Part shown: positions 23,872 through 31,367 of the stretch, piece after piece
Numbering within the stretch: the first letter of the stretch is position 1
Layout: each line of letters opens with the position of its first letter
NCBI RefSeq assembly: GCF_000308535.1
Contig: NZ_BAFW01000190.1
Coordinates: 1 to 38,838, forward strand
DNA length: 38,838 nt
Direction: 5' to 3'
DNA from: Nocardia cerradoensis NBRC 101014
GTDB lineage: Bacteria > Actinomycetota > Actinomycetes > Mycobacteriales > Mycobacteriaceae
The notes under the pieces: model-generated
What the model was told of the DNA's origin: nothing
Seen by the model: the letters and a program-made list of their open reading frames with translations, nothing else
The model's database searches: none
Position numbers and translations under genes: made by a program

Positions 23872-24546
23872 GTGAATCACGCCACGGCCGCTCCCGCTCC
23901 CCGGCGCCTGCGCGCCGATGCCGCCCGCAACCACGCGCGGATCCTCAGAGCGGCCAGAGAGCTGTTCGCCGATCGCGGCCTGGAGGTGACCCTCGACGAC
24001 GTGGCGGAGGCGGCCGGCGTGGGCGTGGGCACGGTCTACCGGCGCTTCGCGAACAAGCAGGAACTCATCGGCGAGGTCTTCGACCAGACCGTCACCGATA
24101 TGGCCGACGCCACCGAGGCCGCCTACGCCGATCCCGACACCTGGCACGGACTGACCGTGCTGTTCGAGTGGTGCTGCGAACATATGGCCAGCAACCGGGG
24201 CTTCGGCGAGGTGATGCTCGAACTGCCCGACGCCATGGAGCGCTTCGTCTCGGTCCGCGAGCGGATCAAGCCGATGGTCACCCGCCTGTTCGACAAGGCC
24301 GTCGCCGAGGGCGTGCTGCGGCCCGGCATCGCCGCGTCGGACTTCTTCGCGATGATCAACATGGTGGAGGCGATCGCAAGTTTCGCCAAGCCGGTGAATC
24401 CCGATGTCTGGCGGCGCTACATGGGCATCGTCCTGGACGGCGTGCGCGGCGACTGCATTCCGCGGCAACCGCTGACGGTCCCACCGCTGGACGACGAGGA
24501 CGTCGACCAAGCGAAGGAAGCCGTATTCGCCTGCCGCAGAAGGTAA
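23872..24546 (+). CDS. TetR/AcrR-family regulator of the divergent transporter
   Basis: A 224-residue repressor. The helix-turn-helix lies at about residues 24-68 (ILRAARELFADRGLEVTLDD, VGVGTVYRRFANKQELI). The C-terminal domain is helical, with two cysteines in EWCCEHMASNRGF, as in many SbtR-like actinobacterial TetRs. The start GTG 23872 appears leaderless. It probably responds to a toxic compound and controls the DHA2 pump at 22225-23742; inferred from divergence only. Confidence 0.88.
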   Translation: MNHATAAPAPRRLRADAARNHARILRAARELFADRGLEVTLDDVAEAAGVGVGTVYRRFANKQELIGEVFDQTVTDMADATEAAYADPDTWHGLTVLFEWCCEHMASNRGFGEVMLELPDAMERFVSVRERIKPMVTRLFDKAVAEGVLRPGIAASDFFAMINMVEAIASFAKPVNPDVWRRYMGIVLDGVRGDCIPRQPLTVPPLDDEDVDQAKEAVFACRRR

Positions 24547-24683
24547 TTCCCCGTCGGCCACCGTGCACCCGCCAACGTTACCGAGCGATCACCCCACACC
24601 GTAAGTACCGCGCCTCGATCTCGGACGTGTGATCGGACACGTTCGCGCTCGAACGAGGGCTGGCGCACAGTTCGGCCATGTTC

Positions 24684-24689
24684 TAAAGT
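24684..24689 (+). promoter_or_regulatory. -10 element of the lactone dehydrogenase gene
   Basis: TAAAGT ends seven bases before ATG 24697, consistent with a leaderless transcript. Only a weak purine stretch (TTGGA) lies between. Confidence 0.45.
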
Positions 24690-24696
24690 TGGACGC

Positions 24697-25995
24697 ATGA
24701 CCAATTCGTGGGTGAACTGGGCCGGCGATCAACGGTGCGCGCCGGCGACCTACGCCGCTCCGCGCACACGTGACGACGTCGCCGAACTTCTGGCCCGGGC
24801 CGAGACCGAGGGCCATACCGTGCGCGTGGCCGGAGCCGGGCATTCGTTCACCGACACCGTGCTCACCGACGGCACCCTGCTGCAGCTTTCGCAGCTGAAC
24901 AGGATTCTGCAGGTCGACCGCGCCACCGGCCTGGCGCGGGTGGAGGCGGGTGCGACGCTGAACGAGCTGAGTACCGCCCTGCACCCGCTCGGCCTGGCCT
25001 TCCCCAACCTCGGCGACATCGACGTGCAGTCGATCGCCGGGGCGACCGCGACCGCCACCCACGGCACCGGCGCGGCACTGCAGAACATCTCCGCCGCACT
25101 GCATTCGGTGGAACTGATGCTCGCCGACGGGAGCGTGGTCGAACTCGACGAACGCAGCGACCCCGACGGCTGGCGCGCGGCCCGGGTGAACCTCGGCGCG
25201 CTCGGCGTGGTGACCGCGGTGACGCTGCAGCTGGTGCCGTCGTTCGTCCTCGAGGGAGTCGAGCGGCCCGTTCCGGTCGAGGAGGTGCTGACCGATCTCG
25301 ACGAATTCGTCGACGGCAACGAACATTTCGAGTTCTACATGTTCGCGCACAGCCCACTGGCGATGACCAAGCGCAACAACCGCGTCCAGCTCGCCGAACA
25401 GCCCCGGGCCAAGGCCGTGGACTGGTTCGCCGACATCCTGATGTCCAACCACACCTTCGACGCGCTGTGCCGCCTCGCCCGCCGGCAGCCGAGCCTGATC
25501 CCGTGGATCCACCGGGGCGCGGCCTATGCCGGCAGCTACCGCCGCCAGATCGACCGCTCCTACCGAGTCTTCGCCTCCCCCAGGCTGATTCGCTTCACCG
25601 AGATGGAATACGCCATCCCGCGCGAATACGCCGTCGACGCCATTCGCGAGATCAAAGCCGTTGGGCAGCACTTTGATTCGCCGATGCCGACCGAGGTACG
25701 GTTCGTGGCGCCCGACGACGCGTTCCTGTCCCCCGCCGGGGGTCGCGACACCTGCTACATCGCCGTGCACCAATACCGCGGGATGGAATACGAACCGTAT
25801 TTCCGTGCCTGCGAAGCGATTTTCGATCGCTACCACGGCCGCCCGCACTGGGGTAAGCGCCACTTCCAGACCGCGGAAACACTGCGCGGGCGCTATCCGG
25901 AGTGGGATCGCTTCCAGGATGTGCGGCGGCGGCTGGATCCGAAGGGGCGCTTCGCCAACGCCTACGTCGAACGGGTTCTCGGGCCCCTCGACTGA
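24697..25995 (+). CDS. FAD-linked L-gulono-1,4-lactone / D-arabinono-1,4-lactone dehydrogenase
   Basis: A 432-residue flavoenzyme oxidising aldonolactones to ascorbate-like products; resembles Rv1771 of Mycobacterium tuberculosis in length and motifs. The N-terminal FAD-binding (PCMH) fold includes VRVAGAGHSFTDTVLTDG (43-60), DIDVQSIAGATATATHGTG and LGALGVVTAVTLQLV. The C-terminal ALO domain ends with RPHWGKRHFQT and DPKGRFANAYVERVLG. No signal peptide. Whether the actinobacterial enzyme serves ascorbate synthesis in vivo is unsettled. It is convergent with amaP, 23 bases apart. Confidence 0.92.
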   Translation: MTNSWVNWAGDQRCAPATYAAPRTRDDVAELLARAETEGHTVRVAGAGHSFTDTVLTDGTLLQLSQLNRILQVDRATGLARVEAGATLNELSTALHPLGLAFPNLGDIDVQSIAGATATATHGTGAALQNISAALHSVELMLADGSVVELDERSDPDGWRAARVNLGALGVVTAVTLQLVPSFVLEGVERPVPVEEVLTDLDEFVDGNEHFEFYMFAHSPLAMTKRNNRVQLAEQPRAKAVDWFADILMSNHTFDALCRLARRQPSLIPWIHRGAAYAGSYRRQIDRSYRVFASPRLIRFTEMEYAIPREYAVDAIREIKAVGQHFDSPMPTEVRFVAPDDAFLSPAGGRDTCYIAVHQYRGMEYEPYFRACEAIFDRYHGRPHWGKRHFQTAETLRGRYPEWDRFQDVRRRLDPKGRFANAYVERVLGPLD

Positions 25996-26018
25996 ACGGG
26001 CTGTTTCGGGTGCGCCCG

Positions 26019-26600
26019 CTACTTCGCCCGCGCGGTGCGCCCGCGATCGGCGAGCCGCAATTCCAGCGACACCGGCACGGCATCGACCTCCAGCGCCTGC
26101 CGCAGCCGGCCCACCGCGTCGGAGAGAATGCGCCGGCGCAGCGCGGTCAGATCGGCGTCGGGCTCCGCCGTGACCACCAGGTGCAGTTCCGGTGCGCGAC
26201 CCGGACCCGACAGCCTGGCCTGCACCGACCGCACCTCCGGATAGGACTCGATATCGGTCGCCACCGGGGCGGCCGCGACATTCGAATCCATCAGCGTCTC
26301 ACCGGAATTACCGACCGTCCCGATATGCCAGCGCATCCGCGCCGGCAGCCGCGCGAATTGGGCGGCCAGCCAGCGCAGCGCCGCCAGCCCCACGACCACC
26401 GCGCCCGCCACCACCGCCACGAACACCCACTGCGACGGCTCGGCGGTGCCGGGCACCAGCGGCGCATCCCGATCGACCCAGTGCAGCACGCCGGCGTACG
26501 CGAGAATGGCGTAGGCGCCCGCGAGAATCAGCGCCAGCCCGATGAGCGCGAGCAACGCCCGGTTGAGCCGTGCAGGACGATTGGCCGAACTCGAACTCAC
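26019..26600 (-). CDS. amaP: Alkaline shock response membrane anchor protein AmaP
   Basis: A 193-residue membrane anchor; in Staphylococcus aureus AmaP tethers Asp23 to the membrane. Two hydrophobic spans (about residues 15-37 and 58-80) are followed by a soluble C-terminal Gls24-like region (ESYPEVRSVQARLSG, LHLVVTAEPDADL, LRRRILSDAVGRLRQALE). GTG 26600 has GGAGGTGTT just upstream. Its start overlaps the stop of a repeat-encoded small frame (GTGA). It is the distal gene of the Gls24 cluster. Confidence 0.87.
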   Translation of the reverse strand: MSSSSANRPARLNRALLALIGLALILAGAYAILAYAGVLHWVDRDAPLVPGTAEPSQWVFVAVVAGAVVVGLAALRWLAAQFARLPARMRWHIGTVGNSGETLMDSNVAAAPVATDIESYPEVRSVQARLSGPGRAPELHLVVTAEPDADLTALRRRILSDAVGRLRQALEVDAVPVSLELRLADRGRTARAK

Positions 26601-26752
26601 AACACCTCCTGTGACCTGCGGGACACCCGCACCCGGTCGGTGTCGCGAGCCGCTGCGCGATTGTCGCTCACGACACCTCCTGTGACCTGCGGGACACCCG
26701 CACCCGGTCGGTGTCGCGAGCCGCTGCGCAATTGTCCGCTCACAACACCTCC
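26596..26752. repeat. 71/72-bp tandem repeat (2.2 copies) at the DUF6286-amaP junction
   Basis: Copy A is 26596-26666, copy B 26667-26738, and a 14-base partial copy lies at 26739-26752. The two full copies differ at two bases plus a one-base indel. On the minus strand each unit begins with GGAGGTGTYGTGAG, a Shine-Dalgarno sequence with an overlapping GTG start; at 26739-26743 and 26596-26600 this also provides a stop/start overlap. Duplication therefore moved amaP downstream but kept its translation signals. Confidence 0.93.
26597..26743 (-). CDS. Repeat-encoded candidate 48-residue frame (or 24-residue from inner GTG)
   Basis: From GTG 26743, overlapping the DUF6286 stop as GTGA, a frame runs through both repeat copies to a TGA that overlaps the amaP GTG. 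An inner GTG at 26671, also with GGAGGTGT upstream, gives 24 residues (MSDNRAAARDTD... ending QEVL). A one-base length difference means the two copies are read in different frames. The products are basic and disordered, with no family. The frame may act only to couple translation. Confidence 0.35.
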   Translation of the reverse strand: MSGQLRSGSRHRPGAGVPQVTGGVVSDNRAAARDTDRVRVSRRSQEVL

Positions 26753-27312
26753 TTGCGAACGTGCACTCGCTTGTCCACCCGCTCCGGCTGCTGCGCCGCG
26801 CGCAGGCGGGTGCTGACGGGCGGGGCGGATTTCGGGGCGATGCGGGCCAGGCGATCGGCGACGGCGGCGTTGACCGTCTGCTCCAGATCGGCGTGGTCGG
26901 GGTGGGCGGCACGGCCGCTGACCCGAATGTTCTTGCGGCCGCGTCGAACTCGCGCCGCTTCGAGACCGGCGACCGAGCCCGCGGCATCGTGCAGGGCGCC
27001 GTCGAGACTGCGCCGGGTGATACCCGCGTCCATCCCTTCCTCGGCGACCAGCGCTTCCACCACGCGCCGCCCGGGCAGCAGCGCCGCGAGCAACAGCACC
27101 GCACCGAGCACCGCCAGCGCGATGCCGACACCGAGCACCCAGTAGCTGTGCCAAGTCGTGTCGTGCAGATGCACCGCGATGCTGTGGTAGGACACCAACT
27201 CCTTCGCATTGCCCAGGTTCTGGATCAGCGACACCGCCACGAGGACGGCGATCACCAGCAGCGCCACCGCGACCAGTACGGCCGGGGTGATGCGCCGGGG
27301 CCTGCGGTTCAT
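26740..27312 (-). CDS. DUF6286-type two-span membrane protein of the Gls24 cluster
   Basis: A 190-residue protein with two membrane spans (about residues 10-32 and 58-80). A soluble Gls24-like C-terminal part follows (EEGMDAGITRRSLDGALHD, RKNIRVSGRAAHPDHADLE), layout as in AmaP. ATG 27312 overlaps the previous stop as ATGA. It ends VHVRKEVL, and this end is the sequence from which the tandem repeat appears to have been copied in part (repeat frame ends SRRSQEVL). Assigned to DUF6286 from memory of such clusters; moderate certainty on the name. Confidence 0.75.
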   Translation of the reverse strand: MNRRPRRITPAVLVAVALLVIAVLVAVSLIQNLGNAKELVSYHSIAVHLHDTTWHSYWVLGVGIALAVLGAVLLLAALLPGRRVVEALVAEEGMDAGITRRSLDGALHDAAGSVAGLEAARVRRGRKNIRVSGRAAHPDHADLEQTVNAAVADRLARIAPKSAPPVSTRLRAAQQPERVDKRVHVRKEVL

Positions 27313-27659
27313 CGCAACCCCCCGGCGGGTTCGATCGTGTTGACCAGCTCGGAGACCTCGATGTCGACGCGCGGAACCACCAGCCCGGACAGTTCGTGGG
27401 TGCGCCGCATCAGATGCTCGCGGCACGCCTCGGTGACCACCGCGACCGGCGTCGGATAGCGGACCGGAAGGCGTACCCGCAGCACGGCGGTATCCGCCGT
27501 GACGCGGGCGGACACCTCGGGCCCGGCGGCGACACCGTCGACCTCGCGCGCCGCGCGGGCCGCCAAGCGCCGCACCGCACGCTCGGACACCGTGGTGCGC
27601 CCCCGGAACTCGGCCGCGGAGAGCAGCGACGCCGGCGCCGTCTCCGCGGCGGCGCTCAT
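27309..27659 (-). CDS. Asp23/Gls24-like small protein
   Basis: A 116-residue soluble protein with the alternating beta/helix pattern of Gls24 proteins: VSERAVRRLAARAAREVDGV, then VTADTAVLRVRLPVRYPTPV, helix TEACREHLMRRTHELSG, and strand VPRVDIEVSELV. ATG 27659 overlaps the DUF2273 gene stop (ATGA), and its stop overlaps the DUF6286 start. Presumably part of a membrane-associated envelope-stress complex. Confidence 0.8.
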   Translation of the reverse strand: MSAAAETAPASLLSAAEFRGRTTVSERAVRRLAARAAREVDGVAAGPEVSARVTADTAVLRVRLPVRYPTPVAVVTEACREHLMRRTHELSGLVVPRVDIEVSELVNTIEPAGGLR

Positions 27660-27844
27660 TTCCGGCCCCGATCCTGCGCCGAACGGATCAGGCCGGACAG
27701 GTCGACATGGCCGTCGAGCCAGCGGCCGATCACCAGTCCCAGCGCACCGAAGATCAGCACCACCGCGAAGGCCCCGAAACCGCCGAACGCGGCGGCGAAA
27801 CCGAGGGAGAGACCGAAGATCAGGCAGATCGTGGTGGCGTTCAT
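27656..27844 (-). CDS. DUF2273-type small membrane protein
   Basis: A 62-residue protein with two closely spaced hydrophobic, glycine-rich segments (about 4-22 and 25-42) and a short tail DLSGLIRSAQDRGRK. Proteins of this size and layout accompany asp23/amaP in Firmicutes and Gls24 clusters in actinobacteria. ATG 27844 is one base after the preceding Gls24 stop. Confidence 0.8.
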   Translation of the reverse strand: MNATTICLIFGLSLGFAAAFGGFGAFAVVLIFGALGLVIGRWLDGHVDLSGLIRSAQDRGRK

Positions 27845-27845
27845 A

Positions 27846-28361
27846 TCACTGCACCCGTTCGCGAGCCGGCGGCTGATCCTCGTCCTCTTCGATGAAGACG
27901 TCGTTGACGTTGATGTTCACCTCGACCACCTCGAGTCCGGTCATCTGCTCGATCGCGGTGATGACGTTGCGGCGCACCGCGCGAGCCAATTCGGCGATGG
28001 ACACGCCGTATTCGACGACGATCTCCAGGTCCACCGCCGCCTGCGTCTCGCCGACCTCGACCGAAACCCCTTGTCCCACACTGGCCGAAGCACCGGGGAT
28101 ACGATCGCGGAAGGCGCCGAACGCGCGCGCCGCGCCACCGCCGAGGTTGTGCACGCCGCGCACCTCGCGGGTCGCCAGCCCGGCGATCTTCTGGACGACG
28201 GCGTCGGCGATGGCGGTGGTGCCCTGATCACTGACCAGCGCGCTGCTGGTCCGGGCGGGCGCTTTGGCCGCGGCTCCGCCCTGGCCCGCGCCGCCCCCGG
28301 TGTCCTTACCCGCTTCGGCCTTGGCGTTCTCCGCGCCCTTACCGGCTGTCGTGCTGGTCAT
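27846..28361 (-). CDS. Asp23/Gls24 family envelope stress response protein
   Basis: A 171-residue canonical Gls24 protein. A disordered Ala/Gly/Lys-rich N-terminus (about 1-40) precedes the core: TTAIADAVVQKIAGLATREVRG, strand AAVDLEIVVEYGVSI, ELARAVRRNVITAIEQMTGLEVVEVNINVNDV. Asp23 of S. aureus is an abundant membrane-associated protein whose loss triggers cell-wall stress. ATG 28361 follows GGAGGTAATC. A 100-base gap separates it from the upstream Gls24 gene, so it may have its own promoter. Confidence 0.92.
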   Translation of the reverse strand: MTSTTAGKGAENAKAEAGKDTGGGAGQGGAAAKAPARTSSALVSDQGTTAIADAVVQKIAGLATREVRGVHNLGGGAARAFGAFRDRIPGASASVGQGVSVEVGETQAAVDLEIVVEYGVSIAELARAVRRNVITAIEQMTGLEVVEVNINVNDVFIEEDEDQPPARERVQ

Positions 28362-28461
28362 GATTACCTCCAGTTCAGTTCCCTTGCGGTACAGCGGATA
28401 ACGAACCTTCACTAGTTACGACCCCCCGGACGGCGAAATGTCACGGGGCGAGATCGATGAT

Positions 28462-28785
28462 CTAGGTAACCGCGGTGTCGAACGCTTCCGCGTCCAGATC
28501 GGTGACCACGATGCGCAGGCGCGCACCGGCCCACCGGGTGGCGGCCTGCAGTTCACCCACGGCCGCGGCGAGCTTGTCCAGCAGTGGCGGCAGCGGCAGC
28601 GCCGAGGCGATCACCCGGATCTCGACGACCTCGGCGCTCACGTCCACCGCCGAGCGCGGGCCCAGCCGCGGCACCCAGTCGGCGAGGTCGACGCCCGCCG
28701 GCACGGCCGGACGCAATCCCGGCACCGATTCGATCGCGGCGACGATGTCACCGGCCAGCTCGTCCTCGCTCACGGCCGCCGTCAC
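28462..28785 (-). CDS. Gls24-like small protein
   Basis: A 107-residue protein with a Gls24-like order: helix SEDELAGDIVAAIESVPGLRP, strand SAVDVSAEVVEIRVIAS, helix PPLLDKLAAAVGELQAA and strand ARLRIVVTDLDAE. It is more divergent than its neighbours. GTG 28785 overlaps the previous stop (GTGA) and has GGGAGC upstream; GTG 28773 is an alternative. Confidence 0.75.
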   Translation of the reverse strand: MTAAVSEDELAGDIVAAIESVPGLRPAVPAGVDLADWVPRLGPRSAVDVSAEVVEIRVIASALPLPPLLDKLAAAVGELQAATRWAGARLRIVVTDLDAEAFDTAVT

Positions 28786-29162
28786 GACGCTCCCGGTGCG
28801 ATGTCGAGAATCGCCACCGACACGGCGTCGACGAGCATCCCGGTCTGTTGCGCGACCATCCGGACCACCTCCTGCTGTACCGCCTGCCCGACCTCGCCGA
28901 CCTGGCATCCGCCCCGCACCGACAGGTCGACCTGCACCTTCAGCCAGCCACCGCTGTGGCGGACGCGCACGCCCGCACCGGGTGCGATGTCCTGGCTGCT
29001 CCACCACTGCCGTCCCGTCCGGGCCAGGTGGCCGAGCAAACCGAGCACACCGGGCTCCAGCCGCGCCACCCCGGGAACCGAGGCCGCGGCCCGAGCCGCT
29101 ACTGCAGCGATTACCGCATCCGAAGCGATATATTCCGCTTTCTCCGCGAATCCCGCGCTCAC
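28782..29162 (-). CDS. Asp23/Gls24 family protein
   Basis: A 126-residue protein: helix SDAVIAAVAARAAASVPGVARLE, tryptophan-rich middle (TGRQWWSSQDI), strand LKVQVDLSVRGGC, helix QQEVVRMVAQQTGMLVDAVSVAILDI. GTG 29162 follows AGGAGGAGCC and overlaps the ZAS-Gls24 stop (GTGA). Its own stop overlaps the next start. Confidence 0.85.
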   Translation of the reverse strand: MSAGFAEKAEYIASDAVIAAVAARAAASVPGVARLEPGVLGLLGHLARTGRQWWSSQDIAPGAGVRVRHSGGWLKVQVDLSVRGGCQVGEVGQAVQQEVVRMVAQQTGMLVDAVSVAILDIAPGAS

Positions 29163-29728
29163 GGCTCCTCCTGGTAGACGTCGACCACGGTGATGTCGAG
29201 CCGCTCCAGCGCCAGACCGGCGCGGGCCGTGGCCGCCGCCCGCACTCGTTCGCGCACCTGCGGAACGACGCGTTCGACCGTGGTGTCGCCGTGCCGGAGC
29301 GAGATCGACAGCGCCACCGTGATCGCGTGGCGGCCGTCGGGATCGGACCCGTGGTCGTCGATGCGGCAGCTGCGGGCGCGCACACCCGGCACGGTGTCGG
29401 CCGCATAACGCAGCACCGCCGCGATGGCCTGCTCGCTCACCTCGATCGAGCCCGGATGGGGCGTGGTGAGGCTCACCATGCGTCCGCGCCGGACCTCGGC
29501 CCGTACGGCCGACATGATCCGGTCGAACATCGCGGGCGGCGGGGGATCCGGCTCGTCGACGAGTTCGCGGGTGGCGGCGCGCAGCATGAGCAGACTCTCG
29601 CGCGCGGCCTCGCAGTGCGGGCACTCCGATTCGTGTTCGTCGGCCAGCCCCGCCTCCACGGCGTCGAGCCGGTCCCACACCTGTTCGACGCTGCGCCCGC
29701 AGGGCAGCGTGTAGTCGCTGTCGGTCAT
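29159..29728 (-). CDS. Gls24 protein with an N-terminal zinc-binding anti-sigma (ZAS) motif
   Basis: A 189-residue fusion. Residues 1-45 contain Cys10 and His32-x3-Cys36-x2-Cys39 (HESECPHC), the ligand set of ZAS anti-sigma factors such as RsrA. Residues about 95-185 form a Gls24 domain (VSEQAIAAVLRYAADTVPGV, HAITVALSISLRHG, VRERVRAAATARAG, LDITVVDVYQEE). The gene follows the ECF sigma gene by five bases, the usual place of its anti-sigma partner. ATG 29728 sits directly after AAGGAG, spacing short; an in-frame GTG at 29743 inside sigma is an alternative. A role as anti-sigma factor sensing redox or envelope state is inferred. Confidence 0.82.
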   Translation of the reverse strand: MTDSDYTLPCGRSVEQVWDRLDAVEAGLADEHESECPHCEAARESLLMLRAATRELVDEPDPPPPAMFDRIMSAVRAEVRRGRMVSLTTPHPGSIEVSEQAIAAVLRYAADTVPGVRARSCRIDDHGSDPDGRHAITVALSISLRHGDTTVERVVPQVRERVRAAATARAGLALERLDITVVDVYQEEP

Positions 29729-29733
29729 CTCCT

Positions 29734-30300
29734 TCAGCGCCACGGCTTCATCACCTCCGCCAATTGCGCCCGGGCTCGGGCGATCCGCCCCCGAACCGCG
29801 GTGGTGTTGGTGCCGACGATCTCGGCGATCTCCTCGTAGGAGCGGCCGTGCACCTCCCGCAGCAGCCAGCAGGCACGCTGTTCGGGGGTCAGCCGCTGCA
29901 ACGCCGCGGTGAGCGCGGCCATCTGGTCGTGCACCTGTGCCGCGTGTTCGGGCTGGGTCGCACGTTGCGGCGATTCCGTGGTGTCGAGATCCACGTCGGC
30001 GCGGTCCGGCCGGGACCGGATGACGTTGAGGCACCGATTGGTGGTCATCCGGTACAACCACCCCGAGAAGGCGCTGTCGTCCTGCAATTGAGCCAAGCGG
30101 CGCCACGCGGTGAGGAACACCTCCTGGATGACGTCCTCCGCCTCGGACCGGTCGGCCAGCATCCGCGCCGCCAACCGGAACATCGCTCCCTGATATCGCA
30201 GCACCAGTTGCTCGTAGGCCCGGACATCGCCGTCACGTGCGCGCCCGGTCAGGGTGGCGTCGTCCAGCGCTGCCTCGGGTGCCGTTGCCGCCTCGGTCAC
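29734..30300 (-). CDS. ECF-type RNA polymerase sigma factor
   Basis: A 188-residue group IV sigma factor. Region 2 (about 25-95) has YEQLVLRYQGAMFRLAARML, AEDVIQEVFLTAWRRL and FSGWLYRMTTNRCLNVIR. Region 4 (about 130-180) has LTPEQRACWLLREVHGRSYEEIAEIVGTNTTAVRGRIARAR. GTG 30300 follows GGAGGTGCT. It is the first gene of the Gls24 cluster and probably drives it, held in check by the ZAS-Gls24 product. Confidence 0.93.
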   Translation of the reverse strand: MTEAATAPEAALDDATLTGRARDGDVRAYEQLVLRYQGAMFRLAARMLADRSEAEDVIQEVFLTAWRRLAQLQDDSAFSGWLYRMTTNRCLNVIRSRPDRADVDLDTTESPQRATQPEHAAQVHDQMAALTAALQRLTPEQRACWLLREVHGRSYEEIAEIVGTNTTAVRGRIARARAQLAEVMKPWR

Positions 30301-30443
30301 ACAGCACCTCCTCCGCTGCTCGAATCGATAGACACCGGCCGGCAGGAATCCTCACGTTGGATTATGCGTGATCGGCGTCTCACGAGTCGCGGACCGCGGA
30401 TTCCGTGTCCGGATCGACAGCTGAGCGGACTCGGGCGCGGAGG

Positions 30444-31268
30444 TTATTCGTTGACCAGCCGTAAGGCGGGAGTGCGCGCGGCGCGCCGGTCGACCAGCCA
30501 CACCTGCACGCTCTGATCGATTGCCGGACTGAGGGTTTGGATCTCGACCTCGACCTCGCCGCGTTGCGGATGGTCGATGTGCAGCGCCCCGGACCGGAAT
30601 TCGGTGACCCGGTGTTCCCGCCAGCGGCAGGAGAATTCCGGAAATCGGTGCAATCCCTGGATCAGCGCGTCGAGCCCGGGATCGTCGGGCCAGTGGGTGC
30701 GCGCCGAACGCAGCGTCGACACCATCATCTCCGCGGCGACCGGCCAGTCCCGCCACCGCTGCGGCGCCTGCGGATGCGCGAAGAAGTAGGTGGCCAGATT
30801 GTGTTCGGCGGCCTCGTCGAGCAGTCCCAGCGGTTCGGCGAAATCGCGCCACGCCGGATTCCAGGCGAGGATGTCGAGCCAGCGGCCGACGACGAAGGCC
30901 GGGGTGGGATGCATCGCGTCGAGGACGGCCTGCACGGTATCGGTGACCTGTTCCCGCGCCTGACCCGAGGACGGGCATTCGCGCGCGTGTTCCATTCCGA
31001 CCGCGAGATTGCCGAAATGGTGGCGTTCGACCTCGTTGAGCCGCAGCGCCTCGGCCAGTGCACCGAGCACCGCCATCGACGGGTTGGTATCGCGGCCTTG
31101 TTCGAGGCGGGCGAGATAATCGACACTCACCCCGGCCAGCGCCGCGACCTCTTCGCGCCGCAGTCCGGGGGTGCGTCGCCGGCGGCCGACCGGCAACCCG
31201 ACATCCTCGGGTTGCAGCTGAGCCCGCCGCGCGATGAGAAACTCACCGAATTCCGATCGTGCCACCAC
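30444..31268 (-). CDS. XRE-family regulator with MmyB-like ligand-binding domain
   Basis: A 274-residue transcription factor. The N-terminal helix-turn-helix (about 10-90) has RRRRTPGLRREEVAALAGVSVDYLARLEQGR, abbreviated here as the HTH around residues 32-60. The C-terminal MmyB-like domain (about 105-270) includes PTPAFVVGRWLDILAWNPAW and CRWREHRVTEFRSGALHIDHP, thought to bind fatty-acid-like ligands in this family. GTG 31268, or the next GTG at 31265, follows AGGATGGT. It is divergent from yceI across 99 bases. Confidence 0.92.
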   Translation of the reverse strand: MVARSEFGEFLIARRAQLQPEDVGLPVGRRRRTPGLRREEVAALAGVSVDYLARLEQGRDTNPSMAVLGALAEALRLNEVERHHFGNLAVGMEHARECPSSGQAREQVTDTVQAVLDAMHPTPAFVVGRWLDILAWNPAWRDFAEPLGLLDEAAEHNLATYFFAHPQAPQRWRDWPVAAEMMVSTLRSARTHWPDDPGLDALIQGLHRFPEFSCRWREHRVTEFRSGALHIDHPQRGEVEVEIQTLSPAIDQSVQVWLVDRRAARTPALRLVNE

Positions 31269-31294
31269 ACCATCCTGTATCTGTCCGGGCCCCC

Positions 31295-31323
31295 TTATCC
31301 ACGCCCTGGCAGTCCCAGGATAA
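31295..31323. promoter_or_regulatory. Inverted repeat between the XRE gene and yceI
   Basis: TTATCC (31295-31300) and GGATAA (31318-31323) are separated by 17 bases in the divergent spacer, about where promoters for both genes would be. It is a candidate regulator site. Confidence 0.35.
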
Positions 31324-31367
31324 CCGCGGTGTGGCTAACCGGACCACGGTCCGCAAATCTGGTGGAC

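Noticed and set aside
26596..26752. CRISPR array
   Set aside because: Repeats are 71-72 bases and directly adjacent, with no spacers and no cas genes.
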